This document shows positions 38,223-47,247 of a stretch of 64,000 nt of DNA, piece after piece (positions within the stretch are counted from its first letter, which is position 1; every line of letters begins with the position of its first letter). The notes beneath the pieces are model-generated. The model saw nothing but the letters and a program-made list of their open reading frames with translations. It did not search any database and was not told the origin of the DNA. Source of the DNA: Gammaproteobacteria bacterium (GTDB lineage Bacteria > Pseudomonadota > Gammaproteobacteria > Pseudomonadales > Porticoccaceae); assembly GCA_018069465.1 (NCBI GenBank), contig JAGPUW010000018.1, positions 1 to 64,000 of the forward strand, written 5' to 3'. Position numbers and translations under genes: made by a program.

Positions 38223-39329
38223 TTATGCGTCGCTAAATTTAACGCGCTGATTAACACCGGTTAGCAATTCGTAGGCGATGGTTTCACTGGCCTCAGCAAT
38301 CCTTTCAACAGGCAGGCCCTCGCCCCAAAGCGTAACGGCATCACCTATCTTCGCGGTAGGGTTGTCGCCTAGATCGACCGTCAATAAATCCATCGATACC
38401 CGCCCCGCGACTGTGGCCGCTTTGCCATTGACCAGCACCGGGCAACCATTGCTGGCGTGGCGGGGATAGCCGTCACCATAACCGGCAGCGACCACAGCTA
38501 TGCGCGATGAGGTAGCTTGTGAACCGGGCGCTCGCCAGACTTCTCCGTAACCCACGGCCTCCCCCCCCGCCACGGTTTGCAGGGCAATAATGCGCGAGCG
38601 CAAAGTCATCACCGGGCGCAGCTCTACGCCTGCCGGCAGAGGCACATTGCCACTCAATGGATTCACCCCATAGAGCATCACCCCCGGTCGCACCCAGTCA
38701 AAATGCATATCGGGCCGGGTTAGCAAAGCGGCAGAATTGGCCAGACTCAAGCTCTCATCGGCGCGCAGCTCCAGTGCCGCGAGGGTAGTTTGAAAACGCG
38801 CCAATTGCCGTTGGTTTTGAGGGGCTGGTGGATCATCGGCACAGGCCAGATGAGAAATAAACGTCAAGTTGCCAACCTGCTCTGCCGCACGTAAGCGCTC
38901 TGCCGCTCGGCAAAACGCATCGACTGTAAAGCCTAAGCGGTGCATGCCGGTATCGAGTTTCAGCCAGACATCGACAGGGCGCGGCAATGTCGTATCGAGC
39001 AAGATTTGCAATTGCTCAACAGAATGGATCACCGTGCCCAAACCATAGCGCGCCACTTCACGTATTTCAGCGCGACCAAAAACACCACTTAACAGGACGA
39101 TGGGACTGTCGATACCCGAATTACGCAACTCCACAGCTTCCTCGAGACTAGCCACCCCAAAGGCATCGGCAAGGGAACCCAGTGCCCCCGCGACCCGAAT
39201 GGCTCCGTGGCCGTAGGCATTGGCTTTAACCACCGCCATAATTTTCGCACCCGGCGTCAAGGCTCGAGCCTGAGCGAAATTGTGTTGCAAGTTGGCCAGC
39301 GAGATAAGCGCTTCGATCGGGCGAGTCAT
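38223..39329 (-). CDS. alr: Alanine racemase
   Basis: 368 residues. A PLP enzyme that interconverts L- and D-alanine for peptidoglycan. The PLP-binding lysine is Lys35 in VVKANAYGHGA, and the second catalytic residue is Tyr284 in AAGYGDGYPRHASNG. LKLDTGMHRLGF is the other family signature. It starts at ATG 39329, MTRPIEALISLANLQHN. It is a single gene, convergent with the SPOR gene, whose stop is 37 nt away. It is not next to dnaB, as alr often is. Confidence 0.95.
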   Translation of the reverse strand: MTRPIEALISLANLQHNFAQARALTPGAKIMAVVKANAYGHGAIRVAGALGSLADAFGVASLEEAVELRNSGIDSPIVLLSGVFGRAEIREVARYGLGTVIHSVEQLQILLDTTLPRPVDVWLKLDTGMHRLGFTVDAFCRAAERLRAAEQVGNLTFISHLACADDPPAPQNQRQLARFQTTLAALELRADESLSLANSAALLTRPDMHFDWVRPGVMLYGVNPLSGNVPLPAGVELRPVMTLRSRIIALQTVAGGEAVGYGEVWRAPGSQATSSRIAVVAAGYGDGYPRHASNGCPVLVNGKAATVAGRVSMDLLTVDLGDNPTAKIGDAVTLWGEGLPVERIAEASETIAYELLTGVNQRVKFSDA

Positions 39330-39544
39330 AAAATCCAGCAGGTAGGAGGGAGTAAACGTCAGTGCGCGCTCAGTAAATTAGTACCTGAGACCAGGCACGC
39401 ATAGTCTCAGGGCGAGAATGTAGAAGCAAGCCTCGGCAAGCCGGTAAATCAACGCTGCACTTTTGTTTAAGCTCAGGTTCGCGGGTATACTTCGCTGCCA
39501 AAATTACCACCAAACCTTTCTACATTCTATTTCAGGAGAAACCT

Positions 39545-40726
39545 ATGGCCGCCGACTGGGCTAGCTTTAACTGGGAAGACCCCTTTCTTATCGAAGAGCA
39601 ACTGAGCGAAGACGAGCGCATGATTATGCACAGCGCCCGCCAGTACGCCCAGGACAAGCTGCTACCCCGCGTGCAAATGGCTTTTCGCGATGAGCGCATG
39701 GACCGGGAGATCTTCAACGAGATGGGCGATCTGGGCCTGCTCGGTTCGACTATCGATGGCTACGGCTGCCCCGGTGTCAACTACGTTAGCTACGGTTTGA
39801 TCGCCCGCGAAGTTGAACGCATCGACTCGGGCTACCGCTCGATGATGAGCGTGCAATCCAGTCTGGTGATGCACCCCATCTACACCTACGGCACCGAGGC
39901 CCAGCGGGAAAAGTACTTGCCCAAACTGGCCAGCGGCGAATGGGTGGGCTGCTTCGGCCTCACCGAGCCCGACCACGGCTCCGACCCCGGCGGCATGAAA
40001 ACCCGCGCCAAATCCGTCGCTGGTGGCTACAGCCTCAGCGGTAACAAAATGTGGATTACCAACTCGCCCATCGCCGATGTGTTTGTGGTGTGGGCCAAAA
40101 CCGACGACGGTATTATTCGCGGTTTTGTGCTGGAAAAAGGCATGAAGGGGCTGTCTGCGCCGAAGATCGAAGGCAAGCTCGCCCTGCGCGCCTCGGTCAC
40201 TGGTGAGATTGTGATGGATGAAGTCCTCGTCTCAGAAGATCACCTGCTACCCAACGTGAAGGGTTTAAAAGGCCCCTTCGGCTGCCTTAACAGCGCACGG
40301 CTGGGTATTTCCTGGGGCGCTCTGGGTGCTGCTGAAACGTGCTGGCAAACCGCGCGGCAGTACGTGCTCGACCGCAAACAGTTTGATCGTCCACTCGCGG
40401 CCAACCAGCTGATACAAATGAAGCTGGCCAATATGCAAACGGAAATCCACCTCGGCTTGCTCGGCTCTCTCAATGCCACACGTTTGAAAGATAAGGGACA
40501 ACTGGCCCCCGAATTAATCTCCATGATGAAGCGCAATAACTGCTCAAAGTCGCTGGATATTGCCCGCGTCGCTCGCGATATGCTCGGCGGTAATGGCATC
40601 TCCGATGAGTTTCCGATTATGCGTCATATGATGAACCTCGAAGTGGTCAACACCTATGAGGGCACAGCGGATATTCACGCGCTGATTTTAGGTCGCGCTC
40701 AGACTGGAATTCAGGCGTTTTTCTAA
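39545..40726 (+). CDS. gcdH: Glutaryl-CoA dehydrogenase
   Basis: 393 residues of the acyl-CoA dehydrogenase family with the decarboxylating type's signatures: [39 protein letters not shown], and the catalytic Glu in [22 protein letters not shown]. It converts glutaryl-CoA to crotonyl-CoA plus CO2 in lysine, tryptophan or other aromatic degradation. The start has AGGAG 7 nt upstream. No glutaryl-CoA regulator or CoA-transferase is adjacent, unlike the common arrangement. Confidence 0.93.
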   Translation: MAADWASFNWEDPFLIEEQLSEDERMIMHSARQYAQDKLLPRVQMAFRDERMDREIFNEMGDLGLLGSTIDGYGCPGVNYVSYGLIAREVERIDSGYRSMMSVQSSLVMHPIYTYGTEAQREKYLPKLASGEWVGCFGLTEPDHGSDPGGMKTRAKSVAGGYSLSGNKMWITNSPIADVFVVWAKTDDGIIRGFVLEKGMKGLSAPKIEGKLALRASVTGEIVMDEVLVSEDHLLPNVKGLKGPFGCLNSARLGISWGALGAAETCWQTARQYVLDRKQFDRPLAANQLIQMKLANMQTEIHLGLLGSLNATRLKDKGQLAPELISMMKRNNCSKSLDIARVARDMLGGNGISDEFPIMRHMMNLEVVNTYEGTADIHALILGRAQTGIQAFF

Positions 40727-40739
40727 AGGCCAACCCAGC

Positions 40740-41168
40740 TTATTCAAGCCGGTCGAATGCGCCAGCCCCTGGCCCCAGGGGTTGGCCGTAACTAAACTCA
40801 ACATAATTGCCGTTGGGGTCGCGCAGGCCGCAGTAGTAGCCGACCGGAAAACCTTCATCTCGCGGCGGCCACACCAGGCAATTGCGCTCCCGTCCCAGCT
40901 CGGCAATAGCATCGACAGCGGCTCGGCTATCCAGGGCAAAACCAAAATGCCTATAGTCAGTAGCAGACAGCTCAAGGTTCTGCCCGCCATTCATCAGTAC
41001 AAAAATAAAATCACTTTCTCGGCCCGGCTCCGCCATCCACACAATGCGCTGCTCAGCGGCTGTGCGTGAATGCACGATGCTCATACCGCAACACTGTTGA
41101 TAAAAATCGATACAGGCATCGATATCGACAAGGTGCAGGGCGATATGGGTCATCCGTGGAGTGTGCAT
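40740..41168 (-). CDS. VOC-family (glyoxalase/dioxygenase-like) protein
   Basis: 142 residues, one glyoxalase-fold unit. The repeated beta-alpha-beta-beta-beta pattern is seen with metal-ligand candidates His at MTHIALHLVDID, His in RHFGFALDS, and Glu at YCGLRDPNGNYVEFSYG. The start at ATG 41168 follows a strong GGGAGG. It could be a lactoylglutathione lyase-like or epimerase-like enzyme; the exact reaction cannot be told. It converges with gcdH, 13 bp apart, and may or may not share the same pathway. Confidence 0.85.
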   Translation of the reverse strand: MHTPRMTHIALHLVDIDACIDFYQQCCGMSIVHSRTAAEQRIVWMAEPGRESDFIFVLMNGGQNLELSATDYRHFGFALDSRAAVDAIAELGRERNCLVWPPRDEGFPVGYYCGLRDPNGNYVEFSYGQPLGPGAGAFDRLE

Positions 41169-41316
41169 AGCGAGCCTCCCTTTGTTGCGCAGGCCTATTA
41201 ATTAGTTATAGGCCAGATTCAGCCAATAACTAAACCAACAATTGAGCACCGATAAGCATTTGCACCGCAGGCCTGCGCCTCAACAGGCAATCGAGAGAAG
41301 CACCGGCCCCTTGCAA

Positions 41317-42507
41317 TCAGCGCGTTAAAATACTCAATGTTGTGGCCGCAGTATCGTCCCCGATCCAGCCACCACCATTTTGTGCGAGGGCCACTTTCGC
41401 GCCCTCAACCTGGCGCTTGCCGCAACGACCCCGCAGCTGATTAGTGAGCTCTACCAACTGAGCACAACCCGTGGCACCCACCGGGTGGCCTTTAGCCACT
41501 AAACCACCGCTGGTATTGACCGGCACGCGGCCACCGAGGTCAGTCTCGCCATCGCGAATCATCTGCACGCCCGCGCCCGGTTTGCACAGGCCCAGCTCTT
41601 CGATATACATCAATTCGGCAGGTGAGGCTGCATCGTGCAGTTCAACCACATCGACATCTTCCGGGCCGACACCGGCCATGGCATAGGCTTTTTCACCGGC
41701 CCTGTCGTTACAGCTGCGACCACCGGGCTGGCCTGAAACCAGAGTGATGGTCTCGGCGGTAACGGTATCGCAGCCGTGCTTGCGGGCAAAGTCTTCCGAG
41801 GTAAACACCAGTACCGCCGAGCCGTCGCCAATGGGCGAGCACATGGCCAGCGTTAAGGGGTCGACAATCAAACGCGTCGCAAGAATCTCTTCAACTGACA
41901 TTACTTTCTGAAACTGCGCCTTGGGATTGAGTGAACCAAACTTGTGGGATTTAGCGGCAACGCGGGCAAAGTCCTCCATCGTCGCGCCAGTCTGGGCCAT
42001 GTATTTGCGTGCTTTTCCAGCATAGACATCCATAAAGCCAGAGCGGCCGGGTTCACTACCGGCGGTGAGTGGATCATCAGAACCGGTCTCGGCCTTAATT
42101 TCTTCGAGATCCATGGCTGCAATCAAGGCTTTAAAAGTGAGCATTTTGTCTTTGTGGGTCATTTTCTCAGTGCCAATGGCGAGGGCGACCTCGCTTTGCC
42201 CCGAGGCCACCGACAACCAGGCCAGGTGGGCAGCGGTAGAAGCCGAGGCACAGGCATTTTCGACGTTGATAATCGGCTTGCCCATGAGGCCCGATTCACG
42301 CAGAGCTATTTGCCCGGGGATCATTTCCTGCCCGGTCAATAAGCCACCCACAGCATTGCCAAAAAAGATGGTATCGACGTGATCGGTATTAATCGCGGCA
42401 TCGAGCATCGCTTCATTTAAGGCCTCGGTGGTCAGACTGCGTAGTGTTGCATCCATACGCTTGCCAAAATGGGTCATTCCCGTGCCAGCTATTTTTACTT
42501 TACGCAT
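41317..42507 (-). CDS. Thiolase-family protein (SCP2/SCP-x thiolase-like)
   Basis: 396 residues. The acyl-accepting Cys is Cys86 in NVENACASASTAAHL. Later motifs are ELHDAASPAELMYIEELGL, PVNTSGGLVAKGHPVGATG and ALAQNGGGWIGDDTAA, close to the SCP-x branch rather than to FadA or PhaA. It probably cleaves 3-oxoacyl-CoA in degradation of branched or steroid-type acids, though a nonthiolytic role cannot be excluded. The start is placed at ATG 42507, after TGGGGA; a GTG at 42522 adds five residues and covers that site. The leader contains a 9-bp tandem repeat. Confidence 0.9.
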   Translation of the reverse strand: MRKVKIAGTGMTHFGKRMDATLRSLTTEALNEAMLDAAINTDHVDTIFFGNAVGGLLTGQEMIPGQIALRESGLMGKPIINVENACASASTAAHLAWLSVASGQSEVALAIGTEKMTHKDKMLTFKALIAAMDLEEIKAETGSDDPLTAGSEPGRSGFMDVYAGKARKYMAQTGATMEDFARVAAKSHKFGSLNPKAQFQKVMSVEEILATRLIVDPLTLAMCSPIGDGSAVLVFTSEDFARKHGCDTVTAETITLVSGQPGGRSCNDRAGEKAYAMAGVGPEDVDVVELHDAASPAELMYIEELGLCKPGAGVQMIRDGETDLGGRVPVNTSGGLVAKGHPVGATGCAQLVELTNQLRGRCGKRQVEGAKVALAQNGGGWIGDDTAATTLSILTR

Positions 42508-42533
42508 TATTTTTCCCCACAATTCCAGTGTTA

Positions 42534-42560
42534 AGTCGTTCTAGTCGTTCTAGTCGTTGT
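42534..42560 (-). repeat. 9-bp tandem repeat, three copies
   Basis: AGTCGTTCT occurs at 42534-42542 and 42543-42551, then AGTCGTTGT at 42552-42560. It lies in the leader of the thiolase gene. It could be a regulator site or a slippage locus. Confidence 0.85.
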
Positions 42561-42607
42561 ATTAAACAGCTACAAAATCGAACAGATCAAGGGCAGCACT
42601 ATAGACC

Positions 42608-43537
42608 CTATGAGGTTTTGAGAAAACGCTGAATTTCTGGCAGCGCGCGGTGTACGCTTTGCTTGCCCTCGTCGATACATTCGCCAGCCCGATAGAACTC
42701 CAACAAGCCGATATCGGCCAACTCCGGGGTAATCAAAATATCGGGTGGCTCCCCCACCATACGGCTGCGAGTAATGCGATCTTGAATAATGTTAATAGAG
42801 CTGGCGATGGTTTCGAATACTCGCGGCGCTTTCTCATCCGCTGTTGCACCTGTCGAATTTTGTTTAAGGCTACCCAGGGCCCAGGGTAATTTGTCACTCC
42901 AGCGCGTTTCTGCTTCCTCAGCATTAGTGCGACCGGGCTTATCAATATGTCGGCCAAGCAGATTGCCATTGAGATTCACGGCGATAACGAAATCGGCGCC
43001 CAGGGCTCGGCAAACTGATACGGGTACCGGGTTAACCAGCCCGCCATCAACCAGCCAACGATTCTTATGCCGCACCGGGGGAAACAGACCGGGAAGAGCG
43101 ATCGATGCCCACACTGCATCGAGTAATCGCCCCTCGGTAAACCAGATTTCCCGACCACTGCTTAAATCGGTGGCCACAGACGCAAAAGTGCGTTGCAGAT
43201 CGGAGATAAGAAATTCTTCATCGCCAATGAATTGCCTTAGCACTTTTTGCAAACGTTGCTTATTGATAACGCCGTTAAGAGAGGTATCTAAACTGGCAAA
43301 GCGGGCGATTTCAAGCAGGCTTAAGGACCGCACCCAATCTTCAAGGGATGTTATTTTATTCGCCGCATAGGATGCACCCACCAGGGCACCAATCGAACAA
43401 CCGCAAATAATATCCGGTTCAATACCATGGGCCTGCAGAGCTTCTATGACACCGATATGAGACCAACCCCGCGCAGAACCACTACCCAGGGCCAGACCAA
43501 TTTTTACTTTATTGTCAGAAGGATCAGCAGAAGACAT
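42608..43537 (-). CDS. Patatin-like phospholipase (RssA-like)
   Basis: 309 residues. The N-terminal oxyanion loop is GLALGSGSARGWSHIGV. The nucleophile is Ser48 in IICGCSIGALVG (GxSxG), and the catalytic Asp is in RWLVDGGLVNPVPVS (Asp of the DGG motif). These mark a serine lipid acyl hydrolase. The last 90 residues, rich in Ser, Arg and Glu, are less conserved. It has no signal peptide and so is cytosolic or membrane-associated. A terminator at 43614-43639 separates it from the upstream methyltransferase gene. Confidence 0.92.
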   Translation of the reverse strand: MSSADPSDNKVKIGLALGSGSARGWSHIGVIEALQAHGIEPDIICGCSIGALVGASYAANKITSLEDWVRSLSLLEIARFASLDTSLNGVINKQRLQKVLRQFIGDEEFLISDLQRTFASVATDLSSGREIWFTEGRLLDAVWASIALPGLFPPVRHKNRWLVDGGLVNPVPVSVCRALGADFVIAVNLNGNLLGRHIDKPGRTNAEEAETRWSDKLPWALGSLKQNSTGATADEKAPRVFETIASSINIIQDRITRSRMVGEPPDILITPELADIGLLEFYRAGECIDEGKQSVHRALPEIQRFLKTS

Positions 43538-43613
43538 AATTTAGACGCTGTGTACTCTTAAAGTCTGTAGAAACGAATATTATTGGCAGAGAAAGATGAT
43601 CCCTACAAACAGC

Positions 43614-43639
43614 AAAACGGCGCATCACTGCGCCGTTTT
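43614..43639 (-). terminator. Intrinsic terminator after the methyltransferase gene
   Basis: A perfect AAAACGGCGC/GCGCCGTTTT stem (10 bp) with a 6-nt loop, and T-runs on both strands. It ends transcription from the upstream minus-strand methyltransferase gene. Confidence 0.85.
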
Positions 43640-43715
43640 TAAATAATCACTAATTAAGCTTTTTTATTGTCTTTTTATCAAGAAATAAATTCTCGTCAAA
43701 GAGCTATAAAATCGC

Positions 43716-44390
43716 TTAGGGCTTTTGTGCTGAGAGCACCATAGCATCAACTTTTAATGTTTTACCTTCTAATTCGATATCATCCTCTTCAAAATACTCA
43801 CTGCCGGCCAGTCGCCAGCCAACGGCTGTCATCGCCGCTTCGATCTCTGCTTTCTCACGTAACTTAAAACCGTGCTGTGTAAAACTATGCGCTTTCATTG
43901 TGTCAGAGGTGCGCATCCCCACAGCGACTCGCCCACCTGGCTTCAACCAGCGATCAAATAGAGTAAATAGCGCCTCTATGTCATCGATAAAATAAATAAT
44001 ATTGACACCAAAAATACCATCGACAGAACCTTCCTCAATGGGAGCATCAAAGCAATCCTCATTGTGCACTGTCATTTTACATTCGGCATACTCAGCTAAA
44101 TTGTCTCTCACTTGTTGCGCCATATCAGCAGAGCGTTCAACCGCTTGATAGTGGCCATCACTTTCGAGGGTATAGGTCAGGCTAAAAGACAACATGCCAT
44201 TGCCAGGGCCAATTTCAACAATATTCTGCCCCGCTTCGGGAATAAGACAATCGATGGTACAGGCTGTCACCAGGGCGTTTGCTCTATTCATATCTGACGC
44301 CAGTGCTTTACCTCGATCACCCTCTGGGTTTGAATGCTGGGCAGCCATTGCGCGATCATCTTGATTTCCGGCTTTATCATCTGTGCTCAT
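43716..44390 (-). CDS. Class I SAM-dependent methyltransferase
   Basis: 224 residues. The SAM-binding motif I is IVEIGPGNGMLSFSLTY, and NEDCFDAPIEEGSVDGIFGVNIIYFIDD follows as the motif II/III region. GGRVAVGMRTSD is the motif before the substrate part. It has no signal peptide or membrane segment. The substrate is not evident. It starts at ATG 44390 after AAGGTGAG. It is a monocistronic gene with a strong terminator after it. Confidence 0.9.
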   Translation of the reverse strand: MSTDDKAGNQDDRAMAAQHSNPEGDRGKALASDMNRANALVTACTIDCLIPEAGQNIVEIGPGNGMLSFSLTYTLESDGHYQAVERSADMAQQVRDNLAEYAECKMTVHNEDCFDAPIEEGSVDGIFGVNIIYFIDDIEALFTLFDRWLKPGGRVAVGMRTSDTMKAHSFTQHGFKLREKAEIEAAMTAVGWRLAGSEYFEEDDIELEGKTLKVDAMVLSAQKP

Positions 44391-44548
44391 TGCTCACCTT
44401 TCCTCACTTTCAGACTGAATTTCATAGTACCCAGAGCCAACACACTGCCAGGCACTGTGCCCAACAAAACTCCTCTACTATCGTAGGTCTCTAACGCTTT
44501 TTACATATCCAACTTTAATAAAATCGTTCATCTTGGCCATAACCTTAC

Positions 44549-45166
44549 TTATAAGGACTTATCTACAGCTTGAGCATGAACGATAAAACGTTGCCGTGAA
44601 CGAGATGTAGAACTGTTAAATGGCCAGCACGTCACCAGAACCAGGCTTCGAATATTGTTATTGGCCGCTATCAAAGCATCTTCATCGACTACCTGCATAC
44701 TGCTAATGCGATAAACTGTGTGCTGCCCCTCCCAGTTTTGTAAAATTATCTCCTCCCCCTCCTGTAAATACTGCAAAAACCGAAAATGCGTATCGCGATG
44801 ACCGGAAATAACGACCACGCCATCAGCCCCCGGTTGGGCGCTAGACGAGGTGTGCCCCGGCCCAAAGGCCAGAGCCTGACCACTGTCACCAGCCAGTACG
44901 GTTTGTGCCACACCCTGAGAGGGAACCTGCATGTGAGCAACGGGCCAGGTATCGGCCCAGAACCAGGGTTTATACTCGCTGCCTGTTAGCAGGCTTTGCT
45001 GCCAGGCACGATTAATTAAATATTGACCGAGCTCGGCTTTAAGAAAAATATAGCCTCCCTTCATCCATAAACCAGTACCGATTAATAACAAAATCAGGCT
45101 GATAATTTTTAATCCAACACCAATCCTGCCTCTTGCTTGCAGGCCACCTGCTTTCGCTATTAACAC
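44549..45166 (-). CDS. Class GN sortase of the dedicated sortase system
   Basis: 205 residues with an N-terminal membrane anchor (IGVGLKIISLILLLIGTGLW) and a sortase fold. The catalytic residues are His123 in VISGHRDTHFRF, Cys180 in LVLVTCWPFN, and an Arg near 191-193. It is a Gram-negative sortase that cleaves a C-terminal sorting signal of a single partner protein and, by analogy, transfers it. The start is GTG 45166, which overlaps the stop of the target gene (GTGTTAA, 7 nt), indicating tight coupling. It is the last gene of the four-gene minus-strand block. Confidence 0.92.
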   Translation of the reverse strand: MLIAKAGGLQARGRIGVGLKIISLILLLIGTGLWMKGGYIFLKAELGQYLINRAWQQSLLTGSEYKPWFWADTWPVAHMQVPSQGVAQTVLAGDSGQALAFGPGHTSSSAQPGADGVVVISGHRDTHFRFLQYLQEGEEIILQNWEGQHTVYRISSMQVVDEDALIAANNNIRSLVLVTCWPFNSSTSRSRQRFIVHAQAVDKSL

Positions 45167-47247
45167 AGTTCAAGTTGAGAATTGCGGGAGTAGTGGCGAG
45201 ACAGCCAAAGAAGCCCCAGCGCCAGTAGTAACACGACAAAGCCCGCCGAGATGAAGTCATACACTCCCGTTGCGGTGCGCGCCAAAGAAAACTGCCTGCC
45301 CTTTGGCGCATTAGCTTTAATGGCCTGACTGTGAAGCCCCTCAGTCTCTGGCCTGACCGGTGTTTTGTCCACTGCCACTAAACTGGTAAACGGCGTCACC
45401 AAGTGATGGCGCAAGGCTATGTCGATGACTTCATTGCGCAAAGTTTGCCTGCCTTTCTCATCGCGTAGTATCAATCTTTCATCCAGCAGTGATTCAATTT
45501 TCTTCCGTGCCCATGCCACATGAATACCGCCCTGCTCTGGGGCCATACTCAGTGGTACCCGCTGCTGCCAGACCTGGCCCTGACGCCGCCCTCGCAGCGT
45601 TATGTGCTCGGCCAGATTATCTGCTTTTATAGCGACGATTAAAGGCTCGCCGGCGTACAGATCAGTTATCAATGCAGGGCTTATATCGATATTTTCACCA
45701 CGCAATTGCAATTTAATATCGCTCATAACCGGCACGTCAATACGTTCAAAAAACTGTGTTATTTTTTCCTCCACCTCATTAATTTTACCGATATGTACAA
45801 ATGTGCCTCGGCCCATTTTGGCCGCCTTGCGCATGAAATAATGGTTGGGGGCAGAGCCAATACCAATGGTAAACAAGCGACTATTGCCGAGCCTGGATTT
45901 TATTGTGGCGAATAATTGCGCCTCGTTACTGATAGCCCCATCGGTGAGAAACAATACCTGCCGCAAGCGTCCATCGCTGTTGTTATCGACACAGGGGCCG
46001 CACAAAGCCAGGTCCAGTGCCCTACCCATTTCTGTGCCACCACGAGCCTCTAGATTCTCGACAAAATGCCGAGCACTGGCGATATTTTTCGCACTTGCCT
46101 CTCGCTCCGCGTCAAACAAAGACCAGCTCTCAGAGTTGAATTCAATAATATTAAAACGGTCGTTTTCATCGAGCCGCGCAATAGCCCACAACAGGGCGCG
46201 CCTGGCCTGACGCAGAGATTCCCCACCCATAGACCCAGAGGTATCAATAACATAAACAATGTCGCGAGCCTGGCGATATTGTTCCAGCTCGATCTGGGGC
46301 GGCATCACCTGTAACAAGGCATATTCCTGCCCCCCAAAGCGCTGTGTAAACGCGTGAACCTGAGGTACTGCCAACTCCCGCCCCTGCCACTCGACAACAA
46401 AATCGGCATTGGCAGCGTGTGTTTGCGGATCGAGACGCAACTGCCAATGGCTGTCATCAACACGGATTTTGCTCACCGGGTGGTAGCGACTTTCAACATC
46501 ATCGAGTTCAAAACCCGCCTGTAAATCAATCCAGATTTCCGTCGCATTATTATTGGCAGCGTCCTGTGCCATGGGCATCAGGGTGGCGGGGCCGTCACTT
46601 ATTGCCATGTCCCTTTTGTCGAGCGGATGCTTCGCTGTGTAGCGCGGTGTCATACTCATTGGATAGTGCAAGCTGTAGCGCGTACCCCGACGAATCACTT
46701 GCTGTTGATATTCAAGCACCACCGTCAGCTCTTCACCGGGCGGCACATTGGCTACATGGGTACTGAAGATATTGGGCCGGTGTTGTTCGACGAGAGCCGC
46801 GTGTTGACCTGCCTGTCGAGCCTGCTGATATATTTGTTGTGCCGCTTCGCACTCTTGTATTTCTCCTTCGATCACGCGCTCGCCAATTTGCATTTGCAAA
46901 TGATCCACAGCGCTATCTGGCGGTAGTGGAAAGGTATAAACCGCTTCGGCCCAGGCATCAGAGGGATTACTGAAAGTCTGCGCCAACCGCACCCGAGCGA
47001 TAGGCCCGGTAATATGGATATCCACCTTGCTGTGTAACTGCGGCACGATGACTTCAGCGCGCCCATCGGCATAATTGAGCGCCAACATAGCACTGCCCAA
47101 TAGCCCCGGCTCTGCGCCACTGTCCACCTCACCCAGTGTATGAGCACTTGCGGCAAGTAGAGGCAGTGCGAATAACAGGCAGCTTCGCGTGCGTAAACGA
47201 CGCAATAATCGCAGTGTTGAGGCGAGGCAACGAATGACATAATTCAT
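45160..47247 (-). CDS. Sortase target protein with VIT and vWA domains
   Basis: 695 residues. A signal peptide (LRTRSCLLFALPLLAASAHT) is followed by a VIT domain (about 55-185, with AEAVYTFPLPPDSAVDHLQM). A von Willebrand A domain contains the MIDAS motif DTSGS (335-339), with TDG in VLFLTDGAIS. The C-terminus has a sorting-signal arrangement: a short motif LARTATG, a hydrophobic segment (FISAGFVVLLLALGLLWL) and a basic tail SRHYSR. It is the substrate of the adjacent class GN sortase. The motif lacks the proline of the LPxT form. ATGA overlap with pdsO upstream. It is exported and anchored, probably as a large surface or periplasmic adhesin. Confidence 0.92.
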   Translation of the reverse strand: MNYVIRCLASTLRLLRRLRTRSCLLFALPLLAASAHTLGEVDSGAEPGLLGSAMLALNYADGRAEVIVPQLHSKVDIHITGPIARVRLAQTFSNPSDAWAEAVYTFPLPPDSAVDHLQMQIGERVIEGEIQECEAAQQIYQQARQAGQHAALVEQHRPNIFSTHVANVPPGEELTVVLEYQQQVIRRGTRYSLHYPMSMTPRYTAKHPLDKRDMAISDGPATLMPMAQDAANNNATEIWIDLQAGFELDDVESRYHPVSKIRVDDSHWQLRLDPQTHAANADFVVEWQGRELAVPQVHAFTQRFGGQEYALLQVMPPQIELEQYRQARDIVYVIDTSGSMGGESLRQARRALLWAIARLDENDRFNIIEFNSESWSLFDAEREASAKNIASARHFVENLEARGGTEMGRALDLALCGPCVDNNSDGRLRQVLFLTDGAISNEAQLFATIKSRLGNSRLFTIGIGSAPNHYFMRKAAKMGRGTFVHIGKINEVEEKITQFFERIDVPVMSDIKLQLRGENIDISPALITDLYAGEPLIVAIKADNLAEHITLRGRRQGQVWQQRVPLSMAPEQGGIHVAWARKKIESLLDERLILRDEKGRQTLRNEVIDIALRHHLVTPFTSLVAVDKTPVRPETEGLHSQAIKANAPKGRQFSLARTATGVYDFISAGFVVLLLALGLLWLSRHYSRNSQLELC

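Noticed and set aside
42789-43370. Plus-strand ORF of 193 codons
   Set aside because: Entirely antisense to the patatin gene, whose catalytic motifs are clear.
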